Program-made: the position numbers and the translations under genes
Source of the DNA: Zoogloeaceae bacterium
GTDB lineage: Bacteria > Pseudomonadota > Gammaproteobacteria > Burkholderiales > Rhodocyclaceae
Length of the DNA stretch: 64,000 nt
Direction: 5' to 3'
Assembly (NCBI GenBank): GCA_024235595.1
Contig: JACKMC010000010.1
Span: 59,292-123,291, forward strand
The notes under the pieces: generated by a model
Told to the model about the DNA's origin: nothing
What the model saw: only the letters and a program-made list of their open reading frames with translations
The model's database searches: none
Part shown: positions 52,478 through 62,297 of the stretch, one piece after another
How the letters are laid out: each line of letters opens with the position of its first letter
Position numbering within the stretch: the first letter of the stretch is position 1

Positions 52478-54151
52478 ATGGACACACCGACCCGCCGCCT
52501 CGGCGCACACATCCTGCTCGAAGCGCTCGAGAGCGAGGGTGTCGAGTACATCTTCGGCAATCCGGGCACCACCGAGCTGCCGCTCATGGACGCGCTGATC
52601 GGCCGCCAGACCATCCACTACGTCCTGGGGCTTCAGGAAGCCTGCGTGGTGGCGATGGCCGACGGCTATGCGCAGGCCTCGGGCAAGCCCGGCTTCATCA
52701 ACCTGCACACCGCTGGCGGGCTCGGCCACGGGCTGGGCAACCTGCTCAACGCATGCACCTCGGGGACGCCGCTGGTGGTCACCGCCGGCCAGCAGGACTC
52801 ACGCCACGCCATCTCCGACCCGCTGCTGCAGGGCGATCTGGTCGCCATCGCGACCCCGGTTGCGAAATGGGCGATGGAGGTGTCCACCCCCGAGCAGATC
52901 CCGATCCTGATCAGGCGGGCCTTCCAGGACAGCCACGCCACGCCTTCCGGCCCGGTCTTCCTGTCGCTGCCGATGAACGTCATGGAGGCCATGAGCGAGG
53001 TCGAGATCCCCAAGGTCTCGCGGGTCGACCGCCGCCCGGTGGCCAGCTCCCTGCCCGAACTGGCGAAAGAGCTGGCGGCCTACGCACCGGGCAAGGTGGC
53101 GATCATTGCGGGCGACGAGATCTCGCTGCACGACGCCTGCAAGGAGGTGGTGGAACTCGCCGAGCTCCTCGCCGCGCCGGTATTCGGCTCGTCCTGGCCA
53201 GCCCACATTCCCTACCCCACCAGCCACTACCTGTGGCAGGGCAACCTGCCCACCAAGGCGGCGGCGATCGCCGAAGCGATCTCGGATGCCGACTGCGTGT
53301 TCGCGCTCGGCGGCAAGTCCTTCATCACCATCCTGTACACCGACACTTCGGCGCTGCCTGCCGGCTGCGAGCTCTACCAGCTCTCGGTGGACGGCAACGA
53401 CCTGGGCCGCACCTACCCGACCAAGCTCTCGGTGGTCGGTGACATCCAGTATTCGCTCAAGCAGCTCAACCTGCTGCTGCGGGCCCAGGTCGCCGGCCGG
53501 CAGGCCGACTTCGAAGCGCAGCGCGAGCGCGCGCGCGAAGCCTCGGCGGCACGCCGGCAGGCGCTCATGGCCGAGGCCGATGCGCTCTTCGACCGGCCCG
53601 TGATCCATCCGCTGGTGGCCGCCCGCGAACTGGCGCTGGCCATCGGCGACGAGACCCCGATCATCGACGAGGCGCTGGCCACCGCCAGCCACCTGCGCAA
53701 ATTTCTCAACAACAGCTCGACGCGCCAGTACTCCTTCATGCGCGGCGGCGCGCTCGGCTGGGGCATGCCGGCGGCGGTCGGCTTCTCGCTGGGCATCGGG
53801 CGGGGCCCTGTCGTCTCGCTGGTCGGCGACGGCGCCGCAATGTACTCGCCGCAGGCGCTATGGACTGCGGTCAACGAGCGCCTGCCGGTGACTTTCGTGG
53901 TGATCAACAATCGCGAATACAACATCCTCAAGAACTTCATGCGCTCGCAGCCGCACTACACCTCGGCGCAGACCGGCCGCTTCGTGGCCATGGAGATCAA
54001 CGACCCGCCGATCGATTTCCTCGCCCTGGCCACGGCCATGGGCATGCCCTCGCAACGCATCGAGCGGGCCGAGGATATTCGTCCGCGGGTCAGCGAGGCG
54101 GTGGCCTCGAACCGGCCCAACCTGATCGAGATCGTGGTGGCAGCGGAATGA
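52478..54151 (+). CDS. Benzoylformate-decarboxylase-like thiamine-diphosphate enzyme
   Basis: 557 residues. Motifs resemble benzoylformate decarboxylase MdlC: GNPGTTELPLMDAL where MdlC has GNPGSNELP, active-site NLHTAGGLGHGLG (His77), activating Glu in GLQEACV (Glu54), and the TPP motif GDGAAMYSPQALWTA followed by NN. The Ser of MdlC's active site is replaced by Thr, so substrate may differ; other aryl- or acyl-keto acids are possible. Start ATG 52478 has GGGAGG upstream. No mandelate genes are adjacent. Confidence 0.72.
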   Translation: MDTPTRRLGAHILLEALESEGVEYIFGNPGTTELPLMDALIGRQTIHYVLGLQEACVVAMADGYAQASGKPGFINLHTAGGLGHGLGNLLNACTSGTPLVVTAGQQDSRHAISDPLLQGDLVAIATPVAKWAMEVSTPEQIPILIRRAFQDSHATPSGPVFLSLPMNVMEAMSEVEIPKVSRVDRRPVASSLPELAKELAAYAPGKVAIIAGDEISLHDACKEVVELAELLAAPVFGSSWPAHIPYPTSHYLWQGNLPTKAAAIAEAISDADCVFALGGKSFITILYTDTSALPAGCELYQLSVDGNDLGRTYPTKLSVVGDIQYSLKQLNLLLRAQVAGRQADFEAQRERAREASAARRQALMAEADALFDRPVIHPLVAARELALAIGDETPIIDEALATASHLRKFLNNSSTRQYSFMRGGALGWGMPAAVGFSLGIGRGPVVSLVGDGAAMYSPQALWTAVNERLPVTFVVINNREYNILKNFMRSQPHYTSAQTGRFVAMEINDPPIDFLALATAMGMPSQRIERAEDIRPRVSEAVASNRPNLIEIVVAAE

Positions 54152-54480
54152 TCCCGAAGACCGCGCTTGGCCGCCTCCACGCAAACGCGTCGTGGTGCCG
54201 CACGGCAACGGTCCCGATGGCCAGGGAGAGCTTGTCGGCCGGCGACGCGGTTCCGGATGTCGCCAGGGGATGACACTGAGCGGCCGCAAAGCCGACAATC
54301 GAGATGCGTGGCGATGGTGTCATGCGAAGCCTGGCCCCGGATGCACGGATATCAATGCCGTTTGCCTGCATGCATTGCGGCAATCGTTCGGCCATCTTCG
54401 CATCTCGCCCAACCGGACAGCAGTGGGACCTGCCCCCGTGTTTCCGTGTTCGTGGGCACCCAGCCATCAGGCGCAGCGCA
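54152..54480. other. 329-bp gap with no supported gene
   Basis: Between the TPP enzyme and the end of the permease gene. Several overlapping open frames; none has a recognisable protein. No clear terminator. Confidence 0.6.
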
Positions 54481-56244
54481 TCACTCGGCAGGTGATGCCG
54501 CAACGCCTGGCCGGGCCGCGCGCTGCAGCGACTTCGAGCGCTGAAGGTCCCACCAGGCGAACACGAAGTAGATGAGGGTGCACCAGATGGTCACGTCGTA
54601 GAAGACTTCGCGGTTCACGTAGTACTCGTAAAGATCGGGGCTGTTGAACAGCACCCGCCATGCGAGCACGGCCGGGACCACCAGGCCGATGAGGATCCAG
54701 ACCGCCCGGATGCCCTTTGTGAGGACCGTGGTGTCCTTGAGGGGCGCCTGGTTTTCCTGGGCCGCCAGCCGGGCATGGTACTCCTTGACTCTTCTATCGA
54801 ACTCCTGCTCCCGCTGTTCCGCCTCCGGATGGCTCTTGTCGGCGCCGGCCGCCTTCGCCAGCAGCGTGTAGCTCACGATCGCGACCGCCCAGGTCGGCAG
54901 GAACAGGTAGACGAAGGGCATGATGCCGATGGCGTCGAGCCCGAAACCGAACACCAGGCAGATCGCCCAGGTCATCAGCGCAGGCTTGTTGTCCTTGACG
55001 CCCTTCAGGCGGTGCCAGTTGGTCTTGTAGCCGAGCCGCGGGAAGATGTGCTGCTCGGCGAAGACGATGCCGCCGATCGGCACGAGGACGAGTCCCGCGT
55101 AGGCGAGAATCGGCAGGATTTGGCGATAGATGAACGGGAAGGAGCTTCCGACCACGACCACCGCCCCGACGGCAAGCGTTACCTTCTGGCGCGGGATGCT
55201 GGGGAACACGGCCTGGGCCGCCAGGCCTGCGCGATAGAGGTTGGGGTTGGCCGTTGTCCAGCCCGCGATGATGACGATCACGAAACCGGTGGCGCCAAGC
55301 GCGTAGTAGGCAACATCACCGGGTGAAACCACGGCGATACTCAGTTGCATGAGCGACGCGGTCGCGGCCCCCATCAGTGCTGCGGAAATCCAGGCGATAT
55401 AGTGGCCGAACATCATGCCGGTCGCGGTACAAAGGCCGTAGACCGATTTTTTCGCGTAGCGCAGCAGCGCCATGTCGACAAGGCCGAAATGCGCGAACGT
55501 GTTCGCAGCCCAGGCGAAGCCTATGACTTCCATCAATCCGATGCCGGGTTTCCCCTCGGCATTGATGCCGGTAAACACGGTCGTGCCCGCCAGGCTGACG
55601 AAATCGGAGAAACCCGAAAGCGTCGTGTAGCCGGTCAAGGTTTCGTTCAATGACGGTATCAGCACCATGCCGCCGGCGGTGAACATCACCATCAGCCAGG
55701 GCGTGCAAATGGTGGCAAACTCGGCCACCACATTGAATCCGTAGTAGGCCACCACCACCGCGATGATGCTCGCCGCGGCGGCAATCATTACGAAGTACAA
55801 ATTGGTTGGATACGGATACACCTGTGGTGGGATATCGAACAGCGCCCGAACGGCGGTCGCCGACACGGTGATCATGGCCGCCGAGATGGCCACGAAGATC
55901 AGCACGTTCGCACCGTTGTAGAGCCGCGAGGCCAGCTCACCCATGTTGTGCTCAATATAGGTGTAGAGGCTGAGCCGCGTCTTGACCGCGATCGGCGCGG
56001 TGATGAGCCAGAAGCTGAGTACGGCGAGCGTGTTGCCGATGAGGAGCCCGATCAGGATGTCCTCGATGGTGGCGCCCATCGCCACGAAGGCGGCGCCGAT
56101 GACGAATTCGGTCGCGGCGACGTGTTCCGAACCATAGAGGCCAAGGAAGTGCGTGGCGCCATGCAGTCGGTGCTCGGGCACGGGCAGCTGTTCGTCATCT
56201 ATTTCCGCTATGGAGCCTTGATGATCGCGGATGTTGTCAGCCAT
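54481..56244 (-). CDS. NCS1-type purine/cytosine permease-like transporter
   Basis: 587 residues with about twelve helices. N-terminal LGLYGSEHVAATEFVIGAAFVAMGATIEDILIGLLIGN and GFSDFVSLAGTTVFTGINAEG are consistent with the nucleobase:cation symporter-1/cytosine permease family. Substrate is not predictable; members transport nucleobases, allantoin and thiamine precursors. GGGGGGATGACAAA lies before the ATG at 56244. The C-terminal ~70 residues (KSHPEAEQREQEFDRR..) are an unusual cytosolic extension. Confidence 0.75.
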   Translation of the reverse strand: MADNIRDHQGSIAEIDDEQLPVPEHRLHGATHFLGLYGSEHVAATEFVIGAAFVAMGATIEDILIGLLIGNTLAVLSFWLITAPIAVKTRLSLYTYIEHNMGELASRLYNGANVLIFVAISAAMITVSATAVRALFDIPPQVYPYPTNLYFVMIAAAASIIAVVVAYYGFNVVAEFATICTPWLMVMFTAGGMVLIPSLNETLTGYTTLSGFSDFVSLAGTTVFTGINAEGKPGIGLMEVIGFAWAANTFAHFGLVDMALLRYAKKSVYGLCTATGMMFGHYIAWISAALMGAATASLMQLSIAVVSPGDVAYYALGATGFVIVIIAGWTTANPNLYRAGLAAQAVFPSIPRQKVTLAVGAVVVVGSSFPFIYRQILPILAYAGLVLVPIGGIVFAEQHIFPRLGYKTNWHRLKGVKDNKPALMTWAICLVFGFGLDAIGIMPFVYLFLPTWAVAIVSYTLLAKAAGADKSHPEAEQREQEFDRRVKEYHARLAAQENQAPLKDTTVLTKGIRAVWILIGLVVPAVLAWRVLFNSPDLYEYYVNREVFYDVTIWCTLIYFVFAWWDLQRSKSLQRAARPGVAASPAE

Positions 56245-56380
56245 TTTGTCATCCCCCCAGCAGATTCCATATCCAGCCAATTCTTACGCGGTCCGCATAT
56301 GAAAATTGTTCGCGCCGTCGATTATTTCCTGCGGCCCGTGAGCATTGATACCGAATCGGGCGAGTCGAGCATCGCGATCA

Positions 56381-57694
56381 CTATTCCTGTAGAAAGCGGC
56401 CGCGCTCGATGACCTTGCCCGTGACCCATTGCGCGTTCTTCAGAGCCTCGGCAGTGGTGATCTCACCGGCTGCGGCTTTGGCGATGCGGGCACCGACCGC
56501 CGTCGCCATACCCGGAAACTCGGGAATCGCGACGTACTGGATTCCCGTATAGGGCACCTCGCCGACCGTCGGCTTTTTCGGGTCTGCCGACTCGATCGAC
56601 GCGAGCACCATTCGGGCGAAGGGCGCAGCCTCAAGGTAAGCGGGATTCTCGTAGAGTGACCGCCTGGTGCCGGGCGGCGCGTTCGACCAGCCCTCCTTTG
56701 CGGCGACCAGTTCGGCATAGCGCGCCGATGTCGCCCACGCGACGAAGCGCTTGGCGGCCTCCTGATGCTCGGATCCGGATGAGATCGCCAGCGCCCACAC
56801 CCACAGCCAGTTGCTGCGCTTGCCGAGCCCGCGATCGGGCGCGAGGGCGAAGCCGACACGGCCTGCGACGCTGGAGCTTTCGGGATCGGTGATCGACGAC
56901 GCCGCCACGGTCGCGTCGACCCAGATCGCGCACTTGCCGTCCCTGAAAAGCTTGAGGTTCTCCACGTAGCCGTTCGATACGGCGTCGGGCGCACCGAAAC
57001 TCTTGATCAGACTGACATAGTCATTGACTGCGCTGGTCCACGCCTCGCTCTCGAATTGAGGACGCCAATCCTCGTCGAACCAGCGCGCGCCATAGGAATT
57101 CGCCATTGCCGTGATCAAGGCGATGTTCTCGCCCCATCCGGGCTTGCCGCGCAGGCAGACGCCATAGACGTCGTCATGCTTCTTGCGTATTGCGGACGCC
57201 GCGGTCCGGATGAAATCCCAGGTCGGCGCCTCCGGCATCTCCAGGCCGGCCTGCTCGAAGAGATCCGTACGGTACATGGTGAAAGAGGATTCACCATAGA
57301 ACGGCGCCGCGTAAAGCCTGCCGTCGAATGAAAGACCCTCCCGGATGGTGGGCAGGATGTCATCGACGTCATAGTCTTTCGGCATCGCGCCCAGCGCAGA
57401 CAACCAGCCTCGTTTTGCCCAGATCGGCGCCTCGTAGCTTCCGATCGTGACGATATCGAACTGCCCGCCGCCGGTTGCGATGTCAGTGGTGACACGCTGG
57501 CGAAGCGCGTTTTCGGCGAGGACGGCCCACTTGAGCTTGATGTCAGGATTGTCGGAGGTAAACGCGTCGGACAGCCCCTGCATCCGCACCATGTCCGGAT
57601 TGCTCACCGTCGCGATTGTGAGTGTCGTCTGCGCGCCGCAGGGCGCCGAGATGACGAGCGCGATTGCAACCAGAAGAGCCTGGCATCGCGTCAT
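56381..57694 (-). CDS. Periplasmic sugar/polyol-binding protein of an ABC transporter (orphan)
   Basis: 437 residues with a signal peptide (LLVAIALVISAPCGAQ). TTLTIATVSNPDMVRMQGLSDAF and the rest resemble the SmoE/MtlE-type binding proteins for sorbitol/mannitol. It delivers substrate to ABC permeases, but no permease or ATPase genes lie near it; the adjacent NCS1-type permease is unrelated mechanistically. It may serve a transporter encoded elsewhere. The start at 57694 is typical of the signal peptide. Confidence 0.82.
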   Translation of the reverse strand: MTRCQALLVAIALVISAPCGAQTTLTIATVSNPDMVRMQGLSDAFTSDNPDIKLKWAVLAENALRQRVTTDIATGGGQFDIVTIGSYEAPIWAKRGWLSALGAMPKDYDVDDILPTIREGLSFDGRLYAAPFYGESSFTMYRTDLFEQAGLEMPEAPTWDFIRTAASAIRKKHDDVYGVCLRGKPGWGENIALITAMANSYGARWFDEDWRPQFESEAWTSAVNDYVSLIKSFGAPDAVSNGYVENLKLFRDGKCAIWVDATVAASSITDPESSSVAGRVGFALAPDRGLGKRSNWLWVWALAISSGSEHQEAAKRFVAWATSARYAELVAAKEGWSNAPPGTRRSLYENPAYLEAAPFARMVLASIESADPKKPTVGEVPYTGIQYVAIPEFPGMATAVGARIAKAAAGEITTAEALKNAQWVTGKVIERGRFLQE

Positions 57695-57997
57695 TGCATC
57701 CTCCCTTCACGCTGCTGTTGATGTGAAGCGGAAGCGAGAGCCTGCGCGCACATATCAAAGACTGTCAACGCAAGGTGTTAGGGCACACGGAATGCGCGGA
57801 GTCACCCATCGGCCTTCAGATGGACCCCGGGGACCGTCGGCTTGCTGCCCGCTTTGCCGCACGGCGGAGGGAAGGCAGGGGATCAGGTCGCGCTGAGGAC
57901 ATTGGCCGCGATCGCTTGCGCAGGTCGACCTTCGAGGGCAGCACGTAGCTTGTGCTGCCGCTGAAAATCGGGCAGTCACCAGCGCACACCGTCGGGC
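57695..57997. other. 303-bp gap without gene
   Basis: Between the binding-protein start and the end of the exchanger gene. Open frames are short. No repeats or terminators seen. Confidence 0.6.
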
Positions 57998-59017
57998 TCA
58001 AGCGCTCGCCACGACGACGCCAACGGCGATGGCATAGACGCCCAGCACCAGAGCGCTTTCGAATCCGATTCGACCGATTCCGTAGGTCTCACGCCGCACC
58101 AGTCCGAGCAGCAGGATGGCGGTCATGAGGATGCTCACCAGGCCCCACGTCATCTGGGCCGGCGCCATGTCGTGGTAGATGGAGCCGTGGGCATAGCCCA
58201 CGTCGGCTGCGGCGACAACGAGCATGTTGAAGCAGTTGGTGCCGAAGATGTTGCTCACTGCCAGGGTCAGCGCTCCAATTCGTATCGCGGCGATGGTGGT
58301 CACCAACTCGGGCGTCGACGTAGCCAGGGCGGTGAACAGGCCGCCCACCAGCGACTCGGACAGCCCGCTCTGGTCGGCGATGCCCTTTGCCGCCTCCATC
58401 AGGACCCAGCCGGCCATGCCGGTCACGACGGCCATGCCGATGAAGCCGAACCACACCGTGCTCGAACGGCCGCGATGATGCCTGGCGGGCTCATCGGCAA
58501 CCGTCTGGTGGGTATGTCGGGGAAACCACATGGGTTTGGCCCGCGTGCGGTGAACCAGGTGCAGGCCGAACAGATAGGCGGCGACGATCACCGGCGTGAC
58601 CGGGTGCACGCGCCAACGGGCGACGGTTGGCGTAACGACCGCGAGCAGCGGCAGCGTCAGCAACACGATCAGCAATCCCGCCAGCATCAGGTTGACCGGG
58701 GATGCGGCCGCATGCTCGAGGTTGGCCTTGCGGTAGAAAACGTCCGCCACGCCAAGAAACACCAGATTCACCGCCATGCTGCCCATGACGTTGCTCATGG
58801 CCAGGTCGGGTCGAGCGTCGATCGCTGCGCTGAGGGTCGCGGCCAGGTCGGGCAGCGACGTTACTCCGGCGAGCAGCAAGACCCCGAAGAGCGCCTCGCC
58901 CAGGCCGGTTCGGTCGGCCAGGATATCGGCCTGGCGGGCCAGCCGGCTGCCTGCGATGACGATCACAAGGGCCGCAACGCCAAAGGCGATCACGCTGGGA
59001 ATCAGGGAGGAAAACAT
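57998..59017 (-). CDS. CaCA family Na+/Ca2+ exchanger
   Basis: 339 residues, about ten helices in two halves. Two alpha repeats: GVTSLPDLAATLSAAI with SNVMGSMAVNLVFL, and ATSTPELVTTIAAI with SNIFGTNCFNML. Exchanges Ca2+ (or a similar cation) with Na+ or H+ across the inner membrane. The central loop (RHTHQTVADEPARHHRGR) is histidine-rich. Two starts are possible, ATG 59017 and ATG 59041; I chose 59017 by family shape but neither has a strong ribosome site. Confidence 0.85.
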   Translation of the reverse strand: MFSSLIPSVIAFGVAALVIVIAGSRLARQADILADRTGLGEALFGVLLLAGVTSLPDLAATLSAAIDARPDLAMSNVMGSMAVNLVFLGVADVFYRKANLEHAAASPVNLMLAGLLIVLLTLPLLAVVTPTVARWRVHPVTPVIVAAYLFGLHLVHRTRAKPMWFPRHTHQTVADEPARHHRGRSSTVWFGFIGMAVVTGMAGWVLMEAAKGIADQSGLSESLVGGLFTALATSTPELVTTIAAIRIGALTLAVSNIFGTNCFNMLVVAAADVGYAHGSIYHDMAPAQMTWGLVSILMTAILLLGLVRRETYGIGRIGFESALVLGVYAIAVGVVVASA

Positions 59018-59264
59018 TCGGATCTCGATAGGCTGCGCCATGCCGGCCCGCATATCACTAACACGACTCGGCGAAGACTGACAAACCGGGATTGCCCCGC
59101 GCGGCACACATGGACGATCATGAGCATGACGAGGGTCTGGTCTCGCATGCTTGCGTGGCGCATCAGCGTGACGATGCTCCCCAGCTCAACCGGCCGGACG
59201 CGTGTGCGATGAGGGGCGAGCTGTGTGAAGCGCCCCGGGTTCCGTGGAGGCCGGTTGGTTTAAG

Positions 59265-60206
59265 TCAGGCCGCGATGGCGGCGTGACTGGGGAGTTGCCT
59301 GTAGTAGTTTGCCTCAGCTTCTGCGGGCGGGATATAGCCGATGGGTTCAAGCAGCCTGTGGTGATTAAACCAGGACACCCATTCGAGGGTGGCCAGTTCA
59401 ACTGATTCCTTGGTTTTCCAGGGCGCCCGTCGGTGGATCAGCTCTGCTTTGTACAAACCATTAATCGTTTCTGCCAAGGCGTTGTCGTAGCTGTCGCCCT
59501 TGCTGCCGACTGACGGCTCGATGCCGGCTTCAGCTAGCCGCTCGCTGTAGCGGATCGAGACGTACTGCGAGCCGCGGTCCGAGTGGTGAATCAAGGCTTC
59601 TTCAGGACTTGGCTGACGCGCGTACAGCGCCTGCTCCAAGGCATCGAGCACGAAGTCCGTGTGCATGGAACTGCTCACTCTCCACCCCACGATGCGTCGG
59701 GCAAAGACGTCGATGACGAAAGCCACATAGAGCCAGCCTTGCCAGGTCGAGACATAGGTGAAGTCCGAGACCCACAACTGGTTGGGACGATCGGCCTTGA
59801 ACTGCCGATTGACCCGATCCAGTGGGCACGTCGCCTTGCTGTCGCTGATCGTGGTGCGCACGACCTTTCCCCGCACGACACCCCGCAATCCCTGACGACG
59901 CATAAGTCGTTCGACCGTGCAGCGGGCCACCGCGACACCCTCCCGGTTCAATTGCCGCCAGACCTTATCGGCGCCATAAACTTGCAGGTTGGCCTGCCAG
60001 ACACGCTCGATCTCAGGGATCAATGCCTCATCGCGTTTCGCTCTCTCGCTGCGTAGTTCAGGAGTCCGCTGCTGGGCAGCATGGCGCCGGTAGCCGGACG
60101 GGGCAATCTGCAGTTGTCTGCAGATCGACTCGACCCCGAAGGCATCACGATGCGCGTCGACGAAAGACCTCAGGACTTGAATCGGCGGTCGAGCTCCGCC
60201 TGGGCG
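59265..60206 (-). CDS. IS3-family transposase OrfB (frame -1, expressed as OrfAB)
   Basis: The -1 frame is open from the slippery site at 60207 to the stop at 59265, giving ~313 residues. The conserved IS3/retroviral-type integrase triad DDE is present: D in WVSDFTYV, D in HHSDRGSQY, E in ALAETINGLY. The HTH_21-like segment SICRQLQIAPSGYRRHA and a YGADKVWRQLNREG lie upstream. The frame has only a TTG at about 60023 as an independent start, so it is made by ribosomal frameshifting from orfA. Confidence 0.85.
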   Translation of the reverse strand, partial: RPGGARPPIQVLRSFVDAHRDAFGVESICRQLQIAPSGYRRHAAQQRTPELRSERAKRDEALIPEIERVWQANLQVYGADKVWRQLNREGVAVARCTVERLMRRQGLRGVVRGKVVRTTISDSKATCPLDRVNRQFKADRPNQLWVSDFTYVSTWQGWLYVAFVIDVFARRIVGWRVSSSMHTDFVLDALEQALYARQPSPEEALIHHSDRGSQYVSIRYSERLAEAGIEPSVGSKGDSYDNALAETINGLYKAELIHRRAPWKTKESVELATLEWVSWFNHHRLLEPIGYIPPAEAEANYYRQLPSHAAIAA

Positions 60207-60493
60207 AAAAACGCGCTGGCAAGCTTGAGGATCTCATTGGCTTTGCGCAGCTCACGGACCTCGCGCTCCAGTTCCTTGACGCGCTTCTGATCCGCAGTGG
60301 TCGGCCCGTCGCGCTGGCCGGTATCTCGCTCATGCTGACGTACCCAGGTCAGCAACGTCTGCGGCGTGCAGCCGATCTTGGCGGCGATGGATTCAACGGC
60401 CGCCCATTGCGACGTATGATCGCCGCGACACTCCGCCACCATACGCACGGCGCGCTCACGAACTTCGGGGGAGAACTTCACTGACTTCTTCAT
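60170..60493 (-). CDS. IS3-family transposase OrfA
   Basis: 107 residues: MKKSVKFSPEVRERAVRMV, a helix-turn-helix region and a leucine-zipper-like C-terminus (VKELEREVRELRKANEILK). It ends at 60170. The TTTTTC slippery heptamer-like run at 60207-60211 (minus strand) permits -1 frameshifting into orfB. It is complete. Confidence 0.88.
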   Translation of the reverse strand: MKKSVKFSPEVRERAVRMVAECRGDHTSQWAAVESIAAKIGCTPQTLLTWVRQHERDTGQRDGPTTADQKRVKELEREVRELRKANEILKLASAFFAQAELDRRFKS

Positions 60494-60540
60494 GGCTCTA
60501 TCTTCTCAAGAGTTAGAGCCTCCACCAAACCCGGGGCGCT

Positions 60541-61782
60541 TCATCCAGCCTTGGGAACACATCCCAACCTCCAGTGCCAGAAGGCCTCTGGAAACTTCTG
60601 CGCAAGTCGCCCGAGAGCTTGCCGAGCTCGCGCTTTATGCCGAGCCAGACGTTTGTACTTGCGCATCAGCCAGCGCGTCAGATAGTCATTCAGGTGCTTC
60701 CACACGGCCGACATCGCCGACTCGTAGAATCGGCCGTAGTACTGATGCCAGCCTCGGAGTATCGGATTGAACATGGCCGACAGATCAGCCAGGCTCTTCT
60801 CACATTTCAGCTGGAGGTGCCACCCGCGTATCGTCTGCCGCATCGACTTGAGGGCGTCACGACTGACTGCGGGCGTGAAATTCACGTAGACCCGACCGTA
60901 CTTATCCACCGCTTTGCGCGGACGGAAGGTGTAGCCAAGAAACGTAAATTGCACACATGAGAAATCCCCCTGCCGATTGATATCCTTGCAGTACACGATC
61001 TTGGTTTTCTCGGGATGCAGTTCGAGCCCGCACTGACGAAACCGCTCACCAACCTTCGCCAAGGCAAACTTGGCCTGCGCCAGACTCCGGCAGTGCATCA
61101 CGCCATCATCGGCATAGCGGCAGATCCGCACACTGCGAAGATGACGGCCTACCCAACTGTCGAAAGCGTAGTGCAGAAACAAGTTGGCCAGCAAAGGACT
61201 GACGACACCACCTTGCGGGGTGCCCCGTGTCCTTTCCACAAGTTCGCCGTCCGGCATTTGCATTGGCGCTTTGAGCCAACGCTCGACGTACAGCAAGACC
61301 CATGACATCTGACAGTGCTTCCTGAGCGCACGCAGCAGCAGCTCGTGGTCGATGTTGTCAAACAAGCCTTTGATGTCGAACTCGACCACCCAGTCATACT
61401 CCCAGCTCCGCCGTCTCACCATAGCAATCGCATCGTGCGCCGAGCGCCCGGGACGATAGCCGTAGGAGTTGGCATGGAAGATTGGATCAATGACGGGTTC
61501 AAGCAGTTGCTTGACCACTGTTTGCGCCACCCTGTCCGCCACCGTTGGCACACCCAGCATGCGCACCCCACCAGACTTCTTCGGGATGGCGACGCCTTTC
61601 ACCGGCGGCGGAAAGTAGCTCCCGGAACACAGACGATTCCAGAGCTTGTACGGGTTGTTGCTCAGATCTTGCTCAAATTGCCCGATCGACTCCTGATCGA
61701 TTCCCGCGGACCCTCCATTCGCTTTCACACTCAAATAGGCTTTCCAGACAAGCGCCTTGGAAATGTCATAAGGCTTGGTCAT
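60541..61782 (-). CDS. ltrA: Group II intron reverse transcriptase/maturase (3' truncated)
   Basis: 413 residues. RT domain with RYADDGVMHC (the YADD catalytic box), YGYRPGRSAHDAI, and GTPQGGVVSPLLANL. A GIIM maturase-type C-terminus follows (WHQYYGRFYESAMSAVW, then FPEAFWHWRLG). GGGAGGAG is upstream of the ATG. The stop codon TGA is supplied by the first three bases of the adjacent IS3 repeat, so a few native C-terminal residues are probably missing. RT activity may survive but the intron lacks its 3' half. Confidence 0.9.
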   Translation of the reverse strand: MTKPYDISKALVWKAYLSVKANGGSAGIDQESIGQFEQDLSNNPYKLWNRLCSGSYFPPPVKGVAIPKKSGGVRMLGVPTVADRVAQTVVKQLLEPVIDPIFHANSYGYRPGRSAHDAIAMVRRRSWEYDWVVEFDIKGLFDNIDHELLLRALRKHCQMSWVLLYVERWLKAPMQMPDGELVERTRGTPQGGVVSPLLANLFLHYAFDSWVGRHLRSVRICRYADDGVMHCRSLAQAKFALAKVGERFRQCGLELHPEKTKIVYCKDINRQGDFSCVQFTFLGYTFRPRKAVDKYGRVYVNFTPAVSRDALKSMRQTIRGWHLQLKCEKSLADLSAMFNPILRGWHQYYGRFYESAMSAVWKHLNDYLTRWLMRKYKRLARHKARARQALGRLAQKFPEAFWHWRLGCVPKAG

Positions 61783-62297
61783 TGAGCGACGCTCCTCCCG
61801 CTTCCGCGGTTGACGTCACACAATGCCGGGATGACGCAGCCCCTTCGCTCCACCACCATTACAGCGGCTTCAACACTACTACGAGCTGCTCCGTCCCTTG
61901 GTGGCGCATCGCTACTTTCGGCCTCACCTTTCGGGCTTGTGCCTTTCGCTTCACATCGCCACCGAAGGTTCCCGCAGTTCAACGTAAGAGCCCGAATCAG
62001 GCTGACGCTGCCTCTATGCCGGACACCGCCTGACCCGTAAGCAGGTAACGGCCAGACTGATCGCGGGGCAACATCACTCCCCGGTTTTGATGTCATCTGA
62101 GTACTTTCGACACTTGAACGGCAGTTCACGGTTGTTCGTCTTCCTGATCCATACCTGACGCCTTAACGACGCCTTTTCCATGACGCTCACGACCAGGGCT
62201 TTTGACCCAAGCCGCTCATGGTGGTTTGCCACCCGCTCCTGCAAGCCGATGGCGAGGGGCCATACCCTCATCTCTTACGCCGCTTGCTGCGGCACAC
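60541..62297 (-). mobile_element. Group II intron, 5' complete and 3' truncated
   Basis: 5' end GTGTGCC at 62297 (minus strand) immediately follows the exon sequence GCGATGGACATCA of an IS3-family transposase. About 510 nt of domain I-III lie upstream of the reverse transcriptase gene, including a segment with TTGAACTGCGGGAACC typical of this intron class. Domains V and VI should follow the RT but the element stops at 60543 where the other IS3 begins, so splicing is not possible as it stands. Confidence 0.85.

Larger units (their letters stand above)
59226..60543 (-). mobile_element. Complete IS3-family insertion sequence
   Basis: 1318 bp bounded by inverted repeats: left TGAAGCGCCCCGGGTT then GTGGAGGC, right (reverse complement) TGAAGCGCCCCGGGTT then GTGGAGGC, differing by two bases between the blocks. 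It holds orfA and orfB on the minus strand. Flanks (ctgtg left, tccag right) do not form a target duplication. The right end supplies the stop codon of a group II intron reverse transcriptase. Confidence 0.9.

Noticed and set aside
59108..59225. Minus-strand segment upstream of the exchanger resembling the end of a protein
   Set aside because: Under 120 bp, no start or family match; cannot be told apart from chance.
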